The notes under the pieces are model-generated. The model had not been told where the DNA came from. It searched no databases and saw only the letters and a program-made list of their open reading frames with translations. This document shows, one piece after another, positions 10,703 through 20,884 of a DNA stretch of 64,000 nt (position 1 is its first letter; each line of letters begins with the position of its first letter). Made by a program: the position numbers and the translations under genes. The DNA comes from Metarhizium brunneum (lineage: Eukaryota > Ascomycota > Sordariomycetes > Hypocreales > Clavicipitaceae): positions 6,723,001-6,787,000 of the forward strand of contig NC_089422.1 of the NCBI RefSeq assembly GCF_013426205.1. Reading direction: 5' to 3'.

Positions 10703-11928
10703 AGTGGGTCAGTCTCCATATCACGGATTGATGAACGTTGGCTTCTTAATTCACACTAAGTAGGTTTGGCCATCTTGGACCGGGCGCACGCTTGGCAATT
10801 ACTAGTCAAATACACCTTGGCGGTAATTCATTGCCGTATATCGACTATAAACGTAACACAAAGCCACATTTTATCAATTTGACTTTTTGTTTGCTTGAAA
10901 GAGCCGGCTCGAAAAGTCAGTGGTAGCAAGAATGAGGCCAGACAGCTTCTTGTCATACTGGGTCGTCGACATCCTCGTTTGGCATAATTATTTCTCGATA
11001 GAGGCTCTATTTTATATAATTCGATGAATTTCGATTATACAGAAACTGAATTACGACTATTGCGGCGTGGTAACATGGACCGAAATTATCTATTCTGTGG
11101 ACATCGCAACATGCAAATATCAGAAATAATAGGCAATCCTGGGGGTTTCAAGATATTCGCAGCAAAGTTTGACAAGATGCCATTACTCATGACACAGAAT
11201 TCTTGCTCAATAATTGTCCAGAGTTTCGTCAAGACTTTTCAAAACACTACAATGCCTCCTTGCTGTACTACTTTTCACCTCGTTGTAATACGGACTATAG
11301 CTGGGTTATTGATAGTGAGGGATCCAAGACTCTGATGCCAGGACAGATTGACAAGCTTCTAATGTCTAGGCAAAACCCGTTCTGGACGATTTTACACATC
11401 GTCTTGACCTGGAGCCCGGACTATTCTGGGATTGGCGGAAAAGGGGTTGCATAAGCCTGCGGATGTTGGCACACGAGGATGAAATCAAATTCGCATTGGT
11501 CGCTGTTCTTTGCATTTCATCAGCAGTTACAGATTATTGTGTTGCTTTGGCCACGATCAGAGTGCGGTCAGCTGAGGCGTGGATTGCCGCACAAGAGAAG
11601 CTTGACAGAAATTTACACGGTGCTTGTAAATCCAAAAGCCGGTCCATCGATTTACCAACAATTTGATTACAATATCAACATTTTCAACATTTGCAGGCTT
11701 GGTAAAAAAAACATCACGGATTGCCCCCTGAGAGCTGTTGACATGTGTGTATTCAAGACAGCACTCGAGACCTTGGGCAGTACTTACAGACGCCCTAACG
11801 GGCTTTGATAGGCAAGCTTCAGGTAGTCAGTGGGTTTTCATGAGCTCTCAATACAATAAGCCGCATACCGCGTTGGATATTGGTATGAGGTATCGCCAGT
11901 AAACATCTTGGCCTCGCTGGATCTGTCA
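10703..11928. other. AT-rich stretch without a supported gene
   Basis: Several overlapping plus-strand frames (11024-11335, 11203-11454, 11479-11808) are interrupted and unrecognised. Composition is more AT-rich than the coding neighbours. It may be decayed coding DNA, but no family is identifiable. Confidence 0.4.
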
Positions 11929-12501
11929 CTAGAGTTCTGATAACCTGGCGTCACTCTTGTAATTTTGTTTTAGTAAGGCACAACTGTCTCTTTTTAAGGT
12001 ATTACCACCATCGGGGCGAGAGGGACGCATCAACTTGGTAAGGATCTCGTTACAACTGTCAGCAAGGCCATCATACTTTAGAATCCACGAGTTTAGCTCG
12101 CTTGCGGGGATTTGTTTGTCGGTCCATGCCCACTCAAAAGTATAGCCCCAGAAGTGGTACTCCTTTCGATTACCCTTGGTGTTCTTTCTCACAGCCATTG
12201 TTGCAGGCGTATTGGTCGCCGGCGTCATTCGATGGAAGCAACTCACGCATGGCGTGTATGATTCCGACTTAGATATATCCTCACAGACAGCATCACAGAA
12301 ATCGCCACGACCAGAAATCACCAGGCACGGCCTTTGTTTGATCAAACCTAACCCTGGAGGCAGGCAGCCTGGTCTTGGTCGTTTCGCATGCGAGTTCAAT
12401 GTTGCAATGCAACCCCTGTGATGGGATTCCGCCGTCTGTTGTAGGCTATAAAGGGGCTGCCCATCACTTTCCCTCGGCCTAGCACTTTTACATGAGCCCA
12501 T
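11929..12501 (-). CDS. Unrecognised open frame (190 codons)
   Basis: One continuous minus-strand frame. Its C-terminal half has protein-like composition (YHFWGYTFEWAWTDKQIPAS and a charged end). The first 60 residues are Arg/Pro/His-rich and may not be translated. An internal Met near residue 102 is an alternative start. There is no signal peptide, known domain or clear intron. It could be a small lineage-specific gene or chance; position within the rearranged segment gives no extra support. Confidence 0.3.
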   Translation of the reverse strand: MGSCKSARPRESDGQPLYSLQQTAESHHRGCIATLNSHAKRPRPGCLPPGLGLIKQRPCLVISGRGDFCDAVCEDISKSESYTPCVSCFHRMTPATNTPATMAVRKNTKGNRKEYHFWGYTFEWAWTDKQIPASELNSWILKYDGLADSCNEILTKLMRPSRPDGGNTLKRDSCALLKQNYKSDARLSEL

Positions 12502-12929
12502 CTGCTTCGGAACACCGCAGCTTTAATCTTCACGCCACACGTCGGGTTCTATCAAGACCTCGCGCAGGTCCACTTGCGTCGAGCAATTTTTGGTGTTTCT
12601 ACAAGTCTGGAGCCCGAAAAGAGGTAGCTGGTATCATGAAATCGGTTGTGCAATGTAAAATCTCTATATCATTAACAGATTGAATCATGTACCCCGGTAT
12701 TTTACGCATACTTGATGCCAGTCACCTTAATACGTGTAAGAGACTTCACAACAGGCGCCTCTTTTGTGCATGTAAACCGCTAATGCTTGATATATTTTGC
12801 ATCTTTACGCATTATCCCAAGTCTTTGATATAAAAATGATGCCGCTGAATAACAACAAACAGAAGAAGAAGGCGCTCTCATGCTGAGCAATCTGGCACAC
12901 GTCGTGTTGGTCGGCACTAGAGCACGGCA

Positions 12930-13463
12930 TCATCTCCTCCTGACAATATCCAGCACACTCCTCCTGCCAACCAAACATGCGCGGCATAACGGAGTAGGAT
13001 CCAGCTCTCGATACACCTTGATTGAACTGATTGCAACTTCCATCACCTTCTCAACCTCGAACCAACGGATCTCCTCGCCAAGCTCCACATCCTCAAAAGT
13101 CCACACCAGTCGCTTGCAGATGTAAACCAAATAATTCATAACCTGAAAATCATTCCTGAAATCCCATGGGACTACCGTTCTCATATAGGACAGGGCTGCC
13201 CACAACTTGTCGCGGCGGACTTTTCCAAACAAAACGGATGCGGCCGGTCCTGCGATCTTGGGTGCGTCGGCAATCCACTCCTCGCCGTAGGTAAAGATGT
13301 CTTGGCCAACCCGACGAAACTTCCAAAAACACCAGCGTTTGTATGCCTCGTCAAACATATGAATCGCCCAGTTCGTTCTGTACAGGTTGCTCCTTTTGTC
13401 GTGGTCACGGTCCTCCAGCGGGCAAACTGCCCCGAAATAAATGTAACCACCGTCTGCGTACAT
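12930..13463 (-). CDS. Conserved-looking protein of unknown function (177 codons)
   Basis: A single minus-strand frame from the ATG at 13463. The sequence has balanced amino-acid use, many aromatic residues (IYFGAVCPLEDRD, YKRWCFWKFRRVGQDIF, WFEVEKVMEVAISSIKV) and no low complexity, as expected of a real protein. I do not recognise the family. There is no signal peptide or membrane segment. It lies about 600 bp from the 3' half of the split dehydrogenase, near the right breakpoint of the proposed inversion. Confidence 0.45.
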   Translation of the reverse strand: MYADGGYIYFGAVCPLEDRDHDKRSNLYRTNWAIHMFDEAYKRWCFWKFRRVGQDIFTYGEEWIADAPKIAGPAASVLFGKVRRDKLWAALSYMRTVVPWDFRNDFQVMNYLVYICKRLVWTFEDVELGEEIRWFEVEKVMEVAISSIKVYRELDPTPLCRACLVGRRSVLDIVRRR

Positions 13464-14069
13464 GGCGTTCTAGCTGGGTGGGAAGCCCAATGATGGCTAG
13501 TATTGAATGGTAAAGATTTCCAAACAACTGGCGTGAGTGTGTCCTGCGATGCTGGGAGAAGATGGATTTCTGAGTCGTGGTAAGATGGGAGGGACCGCGG
13601 AAGAGATCGACGAGCAACGTAACAAGAGCTCGGGGGAGTAAATGCCAAGTATGTATTGCAATAAAGCTAATAAAAAAAAGACCTTTTCGTGTGTGTTAAG
13701 GAAGGAAAAAGGAAGTTAAAGCGTACAAGTGTAGCAGTAAAGTCATAGTGCCTGACACGTGATTATAGGTCCTGACATCCCCCCGTTTAAAGGAAGGAGA
13801 TGATGGCCTTGTTATCTAAACTTCTAAAAAACAAATAAACGTCTTAATTCCCTCCTTACTCAACATGATCCATTTTAAATTAATATGCAATCATAAAAAA
13901 TAAATCCTCGTCCTAGCTTAATCGCATTTTACCAGCCCACGCTTGAAGTAACCCCAAGTGCCATTTTCTAGCGGCCTCAACGTCGTCATTTGGCCATTTA
14001 TCAGTCGTAGTCTTGACTTCCTTTTTTGCCTATCCCCTGGCAGAGTCGCACCAACTCACATCGGCGCAG
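13464..14069. other. Right breakpoint zone of the proposed inversion
   Basis: About 600 bases between an unknown gene and the first surviving exon of the dehydrogenase 3' half. It is AT-rich from 13660 to 13930, then becomes intron-like, ending in a clean acceptor (GGCGCAG at 14069). No gene is supported here. Confidence 0.5.
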
Positions 14070-15144
14070 CATGTACGAGGGCAGAACCGCCGCCAAGCAC
14101 GGAATCACATTTGGTATGCGCGCGCCGTCAACCCGCCCGGCAGTAGGCTAACCCCATGACGCAGGACATGAAAACATGGGCATCGTGGAAGAAGTCGGAG
14201 AGGGGGTGACGCTGCTCACCAAGGGCGACAGAGTCGTGGTCCCGTTCAACGTCGCCGACGGCCGCTGCCGCAACTGCGAAGAGGGCAAGACTGCTTTCTG
14301 CACCGGCGGCGCATACGGTTCGTCCTCGTAGACATCTTTCCGACAGCTGCGTCTTCCGAGGCGAACCTTGGCCGCTTGGTGCTCACATTCCAGCAGGGTG
14401 GCACGGCGTCGAACTGTCGAGCTTTGCTCCCTGGGAAAGCCTCGTCGTCTTTGGCGCTGGCCCCGTCGGCCTGATGGCTGGACACTCGGCTGTTTTGCCT
14501 GGAGCGGCGAGGGAATTTGTCGTCGACCGAGTCCCTGAGCGATCGCGGGCCGCGGAAAGCATTGGCTGCATCCCCATCGACTTCACCGAATGTGACGCCG
14601 TGGAGCAAATCATCAAGGTGAATAACGGCATGGTAGATCGATCCATAGACGCTCAGGTCATAGACAGCAGGGGCTCCTAGGAGCAGCCAAATGTCGTTCT
14701 GGGGAACATGATTCGGGTGACGAGGCCGTGCGGCGGACTGGGCATTCCCGGACTCTATGTCCCGAGGTGAAATTCCCCATTTCCCACCCGTTCAGCAAGT
14801 GCTTATTCGAGTTTGATAGTGATCCCGGCGCCCCTGACACCGCGGCCGCAAAGGGCATGATTAGCTTGAGTTTTGGAAAGCTCTTTGAAAAGGTGAGTTG
14901 CGGCTTGCTAGACCTCGTTATCAGAGTTCCTTGTCTGAATCAGTGATAGGGCCTCAGACTTGCAACCGGGCAGTGTAATGTCAAGGCCTACAATAGGTAT
15001 CTCCGGAACCTCATTATAGCAGGGAAAGCGAAGCCGAGCTTTGCCGTGTCACACGAAATCACCTTGGATGACGTGGAGATTGCCTATGACAGGTTTGACA
15101 CGAGACTGGAAGGGTACACCAAAGTGCTAATCCACCCCAATTGA
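14070..15144 (+). pseudogene. 3' exons of the split zinc alcohol dehydrogenase, decayed
   Basis: After an acceptor at 14069 the plus strand encodes HMYEGRTAAKHGITF, then after a short intron GHENMGIVEEVGEGV and NCEEGKTAFC, a cofactor block VVFGAGPVGLMAGHSAV, FEKG, GQCNVKAYNRYLR and the C-terminus EGYTKVLIHPN before TGA at 15142-15144. These are consecutive parts of a glutathione-independent formaldehyde-dehydrogenase-like enzyme. The first exon begins with one base that completes the codon left by the exon ending at 439. Lesions: roughly 30 codons missing after GGAYG with loss of frame near 14320, and an in-frame TAG at 14678-14680. Introns at about 14766 and 14892 still have usable splice sites. 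The piece lacks a start and is a pseudogene. Confidence 0.88.
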
Positions 15145-15254
15145 GGCCGAGGCCGATCCAAATTGTCCCAGATACAGTCTTTATCATCGCAGAAGCCATC
15201 ATCTTATCAGTATTGGTAATAGCAGGATTCCTTTTATTGGTCTATATCAAGCAC

Positions 15255-17856
15255 CTACAAGCCTCCCTTGGCCTTTAACTCCTCGTGCACTTTCTTCTGC
15301 TTTTCCCACATCTTCTTCAAAGACTTCAGTTGACTCTTGGGCACATCACTCCCATCCTTCATCTTTGTTGGCATACCGCTCTCATCCCACGCGCTGTACC
15401 GCTCATCCTTTTTGAACATTTCCTCAGGAGGAATCTTGGCCTTTTCTTTGGCCTCTTGCTCCGCCTTTTCTCGTGCAATCCTTGCCTCTTCCTTTTTCTG
15501 GGCCTTTTCGGCTTCACGCGCCGCCTTCTCTTCCCTCACGCGGATGAGTTCTGCAGCAGGGATGAATTTGATGAGTGACGGCTGGTTATCCGGACGATCG
15601 TCGAGGGAGACGCCGAGATTGGTCAGGTCTACGTCACGGATGCGGTCGGCAATAGCGAGAATGGCCTTTTTGTTCTCTGCGGTTTGAGACGACACAATGC
15701 GGCGAAGTTCGTCACGTATCTGGGAGACGACCCGGATGTAAGGGAGAGATAGTTCTTCAATGTCGCGAGTGCCGCTGGAGACAATTGACTCAAACTCCTT
15801 GGAAGGGTCCTGGGATAAGAGATTGGAAAGCGTGTCGCTGGAGAGGGAGAGCTTGGACACCTCGGTCACCACAGTCTGGAGAACTTGAACATAAGGCTGG
15901 ATAGCCTTCTTGGGGTCAATATCGGCGGCAATAGAAGATGCCCAACCAAGACCGTCGTAGGGAGGGGTGGCGTTGGGGTCCAGCCCAAAGATGCCCACCA
16001 TTTTGGTGATCCAGCGCGCAATGGCCTCAACGTGGGCGAGATCCACGTCCTTGTTATTCATGACGAAGGTATTGACAGTGTTGACCAACTTGAGAAGAGC
16101 GAGCATGGCTCGAGGGGTATCAAAAGAGTTGGTCAGTGCGGCCTCGACCTCCTTCTTGGCCAGTTCCAGATCGGCAAGGAGACCAGTAGCTGGCATGTCT
16201 TGATTAATGGAGAGGCTCCTAACGCCACCACCGACACCAGCCTCCCTGATCCAAGATTTGGTATTTGTGAAGAAATTCTACCAACACGTTAATACGAGGT
16301 TGCTGCGCGAGGGCAAATAAAACGTACACTAATGGTTGTCTCCCAGTTATCGGCTGCAGACCGCATGTCTGGAGAAATTTCGACACCGTCGTTCCACCTG
16401 CCCATTAAGAAGACAATTCGCATGCTCCTGGCGGTGTAAGTGGTGGCGAGTGCGTCTGCAATGGTCTGGAAGTTCTTAAGGGACTTGGACATTTTTGATC
16501 CTGAAATTGACAAGTGACCCATGTGAAGGAAATAGTTGACCCAGGTGTGCTCACCCTTGCCGTGCTGGCAAAAGTATGCCTCGCTCTGCGCCAGCTCGTT
16601 GTCATGGTGAGGGAAAGCCAAGTCCACGCCGCCAGAGTGAACATCCATGCGAGATCCGAGTACATCAGAGGCCATGACGGAGCATTCAATGTGCCAGCCT
16701 GGTCTGCCATCACCCCATTTGCTGGGCCAGTAGGGCTCACCAGCTTTGGACTTCTTCCACAGGGCAAAGTCGCCGGCACCACGCTTTCCGCCCAGGTTCG
16801 TCGACAAGGAACCCTCACCCTCCTCCTGAAGGGCCTTGTTGTTTTTGCTATCCGGTCTCAGACGAGCATAGGTGTTGCCGGCTTTCTGGAAGGCTGCAAT
16901 GTCGAAATAAACCGAGCCTTCGGCTTCGTATGCAAAGCCCTTGTCGACGATTTGTTCCACAAACTTGGCTATCTGAGGCACGTACTCGGTGACACGGGTA
17001 ATGACGTCGGGTCGCAGAACATTTAGATTGTCCATATCTTCCAAAAAGACGGCCTCCATCCTCTTTGTAAGATCGGTAAATATAGATTGGTCGCTAGTAT
17101 CCATTGTCTCCTTGTGCAAAGAGTCAAGGTAAGGTAGGAGGACTTCGTCTGCGCCGGGGAAGATGGCATTTTGCTTCAGAGCTCCAGCAGCGGCATCCAT
17201 GTTGCCGACATGCATCTTGATCTTTGCCTCGTTATCCCCGGGCTTTCCCTCACCAGTGAGAGTGCCTCCAGAGAGCACTGTGCCGTAGGCTGTATCCCGC
17301 TGAGTGGCGTAGTTGGTCTCGTCCAGTTTGGATGCGTCGTTAACAAGGAGAGGCAGATTTTTCGACGCGTAGGCTCGGAAGGCGGCAAGGCCGAGAGTCC
17401 TGAGTTCCTCTTCGGGGTATTTCTTCTTCTTCTCGAGGTCTAAAAGTCGCTGTCTCCTAGCCTTGAGGATGATCTACAGAGGTCAGCGTGGCAGCCATGA
17501 TGCATGTGTAGCGGGGTTCGCACCTTATCGTCAACGTCTGTCATGTTCATTACATACTTGACATTAAAGCCAAAATAATGCATCATGATGCGTCGAATAA
17601 TATCACTGGTCACGTAGTTTCGGGCATGACCAAGATGGCTCTTGTCGTACACGGTAGGACCGCACGCATACCAGGAGACTTTGCCAGGCTCCATAGGCAC
17701 GAACAGCACGGGAGGGCCTGGCTTGAGTGAGTTGTGGACTTTTATCAAGTCCATGATGGCGGTGTTATATCTTCGAATAGATAAAAGGAAGAAGCTCTTG
17801 GGAGTAGTGACGACTGGAACGAATCTCGGACGGTGTGCGACGGGCAAACGATGCAT
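15255..17856 (-). CDS. Cysteine--tRNA ligase, probable dual cytosolic/mitochondrial form
   Basis: Three exons in phase (17856-17524, 17473-16328, 16277-15255) give 833 residues. The HIGH-type motif is in CGPTVYDKSHLGHARNYV, zinc-site blocks are GWHIECSVM and FPHHDNELAQSEA, and the KMSKS loop is SGSKMSKSLKN. The C-terminal third is helical and charged, ending in a Lys-rich tail usual for eukaryotic CysRS. It charges tRNA-Cys. The first ATG (17856) adds a 34-residue Arg/Ser-rich, acid-free extension like a mitochondrial presequence. The next ATG (17754, MDLIKVHNSLKPG) starts the cytosolic form, so one gene may serve both compartments. It is divergent from TRM61 at 18513. Confidence 0.95.
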
Positions 17857-18512
17857 TCAGACTGGCGGGTCCGGTGAGGATTAAGTAGCGAGAGACACTG
17901 GACACGGCAAGGTCATGGCCAATGCTGGTTGCTACTCGATGAGTCGTCGCCGGCCGCGGGTGGTGAGGGAGCGCACGTAATCGCAGTCGTGGTGGTGGCC
18001 AGCGTCGAGCTTGAGTCACGCAAAGGAAATGCCACTTTGGCAGATTTGCCATGCAGCTCCGACAAAGCTGTCGTGCCCCTCCTTTTTCATATGTCGTCGC
18101 ATGAGGCTAGCTGCCAGGTGCGAAGTGCCTCCATGCTCTGGACTTCAATCAATTCATGTTTAATGCCACAGCCCGTTCGCTAAAAAACAGACCAGCCAAA
18201 TGGAAAAAATGTCACCTGGTTATTGTAAATTTAACCTTGAACTGCCACATGTATTGACTGATTACTTAGTCTGCCCAACTGACTGCCGCTCAACACTGAA
18301 TCAAGCCTGAGCCTGGGCCTGGTCTCTCGCATCAAAGCCTGGCCTTGGCCTGGTGGGGCCACCCAACATTCAATGCTCCGCTTCATGCAAAGTCTATTGC
18401 GGAATTCCAGCAAAATATTTTGCCCATCCAACCTTGCAATTGACTGGCAGCTTTAATTTCTCCAACTTGCCAATACTGGCATTGACGAGCCTACAGCTAG
18501 CCCAACCTCGCC
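17857..18512. promoter_or_regulatory. Shared divergent promoter of CysRS and TRM61
   Basis: 656 bases separate the two start codons of opposite-strand genes that both act on tRNA. No open frame of interest was seen. The stretch from 18295 to 18360 has imperfect repeats of GCCTGG/CCTTGGCCTGG. No specific factor site is claimed. Confidence 0.5.
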
Positions 18513-19994
18513 ATGGATACATCTGCCGGTGCTCCCCCGTCGCCTTTTCTCGAGCCCACGTCTAGAACAGCCCCAAATACCCTCGCCATCATCAGCCTCT
18601 CGAAAGAACACTACCAGCCCATCACTCTGCAGGAATCCATTGGCGCCGTGGACGGATATGCAGAAGGCGTCACTCTCAACACAAGATTTGGCTCATTTCC
18701 GCACTCTACATTACTGGACATTCCTTGGGGCTCACAAGTCCGAGCCTCCGTAGTCGACACAGGATCCCGTGGTCGCAAGCGCCGGCGAGACCAAGTTGAA
18801 GACGAAGAAACACCCACCTCCAACCAGGATGACGGCAATGACACACCGACCTCGGCGCCTGCGAAAAAGGCCATTGCAGCATCCAGTGGCTTCATTTACG
18901 TCCTCAGGCCGACGCCAGAGTTGTGGACGAGCAGTTTACCCCATAGGACACAGGTCGTTTACACTCCCGATTACAGCTATGTCCTGCAGAGAATCAGGGC
19001 TCGACCGGGTACCAGAATTATCGAAGCGGGAGCTGGTAGTGGAAGTTTCACACACGCCTCAGCGCGAGCGGTTTACAGTGGTTACCCAGGGTCGGATGCA
19101 GATGCCAGGGGCAAGGTATTCAGTTTTGAGTTCCACGAACCTCGGTTTGAAAAGATGGATGCCGAAATCAAGCAGCATTCGCTCCAAGGGATTGTCCAAG
19201 TGACGCATAGAGATGTATACGATGAAGGTTTTTTGATCAATGGCAAGTCCCCTAAGGCCAGTGCCGTCTTTCTGGATTTGCCAGCTCCGTGGGAAGCCCT
19301 GCATCACCTGGCGCGGCGCAAGACGCTGAAGGGGGGCAAGCTGGATGAAAATCCTGGCGATTGGGACTCACCACTTGATCCAAACAAAAGCGCACATATT
19401 TGCACCTTCTCTCCGTGTATTGAGCAAGTGACGCGCACTGTCACAGAACTGCGAACACTGGGCTGGACTGACATTGACATGGTTGAAATTGCGCACCGCA
19501 GGTTCAATGTCATTCGAGATCGTGCTGGGGTTAATATTCCCAGTGAGAAAGGCTTCAGTGCTCAGCCTGCCGATGTTGCAGAGGCTGTTAAAAAGCTCAA
19601 GAGCGATCTAAAGCGGACCCAAGACTTCCACAAAGCCCAGACATCGCAGCCAGTTTCTGATACTTCAGAGTCCAAAATGGACGTCGATGAATCCACCCCC
19701 GAATCCAACACTGGAGACTCAAATAAAACCGAAGATCCGCTATGGCTTCAAGGCAGGCTTGTCCACCGCACAGAAAACGATCTCAAGACTCACACCTCGT
19801 ATCTGGTATTTGCTATTCTACCCCGTGAGTGGGATGAAGCTGCAGAAGAGGCAGCCCTTGCAAAATGGCCCTGCGGAGGCGAATCCAAAACGATTGGCAA
19901 CTTGGACAAGCAGGCCCGGAAACAAGAGAAGAGGGAAATGATGGCTGGAAAGAAGCAAAAAAGGACAAGAACAAATGATACCCAGACAGCTTGA
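18513..19994 (+). CDS. trm61: tRNA (adenine58-N1)-methyltransferase catalytic subunit
   Basis: A single exon of 493 codons. It makes m1A58 in tRNA as a complex with TRM6 in the nucleus. Visible family features are an N-terminal beta domain (residues about 25-150, ending in LPHRTQVVYTPDYSYVLQR), the SAM-binding motif IIEAGAGSGSFTHA (about 169-182), an acidic strand VFSFEFHEPRFEKM, and the catalytic-side block AVFLDLPAPWEALHHL. A charged insertion (about 85-120, RKRRRDQVEDEE) and a Lys/Arg-rich tail (KQEKREMMAGKKQKR) are usual in fungal members and probably nuclear-targeting. No lesion is seen. Confidence 0.95.
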   Translation: MDTSAGAPPSPFLEPTSRTAPNTLAIISLSKEHYQPITLQESIGAVDGYAEGVTLNTRFGSFPHSTLLDIPWGSQVRASVVDTGSRGRKRRRDQVEDEETPTSNQDDGNDTPTSAPAKKAIAASSGFIYVLRPTPELWTSSLPHRTQVVYTPDYSYVLQRIRARPGTRIIEAGAGSGSFTHASARAVYSGYPGSDADARGKVFSFEFHEPRFEKMDAEIKQHSLQGIVQVTHRDVYDEGFLINGKSPKASAVFLDLPAPWEALHHLARRKTLKGGKLDENPGDWDSPLDPNKSAHICTFSPCIEQVTRTVTELRTLGWTDIDMVEIAHRRFNVIRDRAGVNIPSEKGFSAQPADVAEAVKKLKSDLKRTQDFHKAQTSQPVSDTSESKMDVDESTPESNTGDSNKTEDPLWLQGRLVHRTENDLKTHTSYLVFAILPREWDEAAEEAALAKWPCGGESKTIGNLDKQARKQEKREMMAGKKQKRTRTNDTQTA

Positions 19995-20047
19995 TACTAT
20001 TTTCAATGCAGCCAAGGAAAATATGCATGCCTGGGCCAGTGGCAGGC

Positions 20048-20743
20048 CTATGCCGACTTGAACTTGGCAACTTTGCCTTTGATGCTTGCCTTTTGTCGAA
20101 GCTCCCTAAGCCACAGAACGAAGTAGATGCCAAAAAGAGACACGGCGAATTCATGCGGCCACAAGGGCTGTTCACCATCGACCCTCTTCTTCCATAGAAG
20201 CCAAGCCTCTCCCCCCAATCCCAGCAGCAACTGAATCGTCCCAGTGACGGGCAACACGGATCGAAAAGCTCCAACTCCACCAAAATACGCGTACATGAGT
20301 ACGTGGTGGAACGCGTTTGGGGCAGCGACAGCTTTCCATCCCTGGCTGTAGTACAGCACACGCACGTAGGTCAAATACGGCGTGGTGAGGTGGTGCACTG
20401 CAAAGTGCAGCTCGATCTCGCCGCCACCAGCTCGAACACCAAGGACATCGATGTACTCGTAAAACTTGGACAAGTGATAAAGCCTCCTTGTTACGTGTTC
20501 GTATTGCGGCACGAACATGAGGCCAAGCAGGACTGCCGAGGCCAGCGAGTAGAACCAGCTGTTGAGCATGACTGCCTTTCGAGCCACAGCAACGGGTCCA
20601 TGGCTCGCCACATGGCGATGGACCAGCGTCCAAACCGACACAAAGGCCGCAGTCTGCAGAAACATGTAGAATAAATTCATATTGTCAATTTTCAAGCGAA
20701 TGATATTTTTCGTTTCCAGTGGTGATGTTTCCGCCCGGTACAA
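20048..20743 (-). CDS. ELO-family (GNS1/SUR4) fatty-acid elongase-like membrane protein
   Basis: One exon of 231 codons with several membrane helices. The ELO motifs appear in order: KFYEYIDVLGV, a histidine box ELHFAVHHLTT, NAFHHVLMYAYF and TGTIQLLLG. ELO proteins catalyse the condensing step of very-long-chain fatty-acid elongation in the ER. The protein is shorter than typical fungal elongases (usually about 300 or more residues), lacking part of the first membrane segments. Its histidine box is spaced H-x3-H-H rather than the usual H-x2-H-H, so activity may differ. The start at 20743 is the longest possible; an internal Met at about 20680 is an alternative. Confidence 0.75.
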   Translation of the reverse strand: MYRAETSPLETKNIIRLKIDNMNLFYMFLQTAAFVSVWTLVHRHVASHGPVAVARKAVMLNSWFYSLASAVLLGLMFVPQYEHVTRRLYHLSKFYEYIDVLGVRAGGGEIELHFAVHHLTTPYLTYVRVLYYSQGWKAVAAPNAFHHVLMYAYFGGVGAFRSVLPVTGTIQLLLGLGGEAWLLWKKRVDGEQPLWPHEFAVSLFGIYFVLWLRELRQKASIKGKVAKFKSA

Positions 20744-20884
20744 AAGCAGCCTTGCTATGAGTCATAACTGCGCCTTTCGGTTTGGGTAAGCAGCCATCGC
20801 GAATGAGACATGATATAATTAGAAACAATTCTGTCACGTGTTGCAAAACTAGTGATTGGCGAGACTATTTACCAGTTCCTACTA

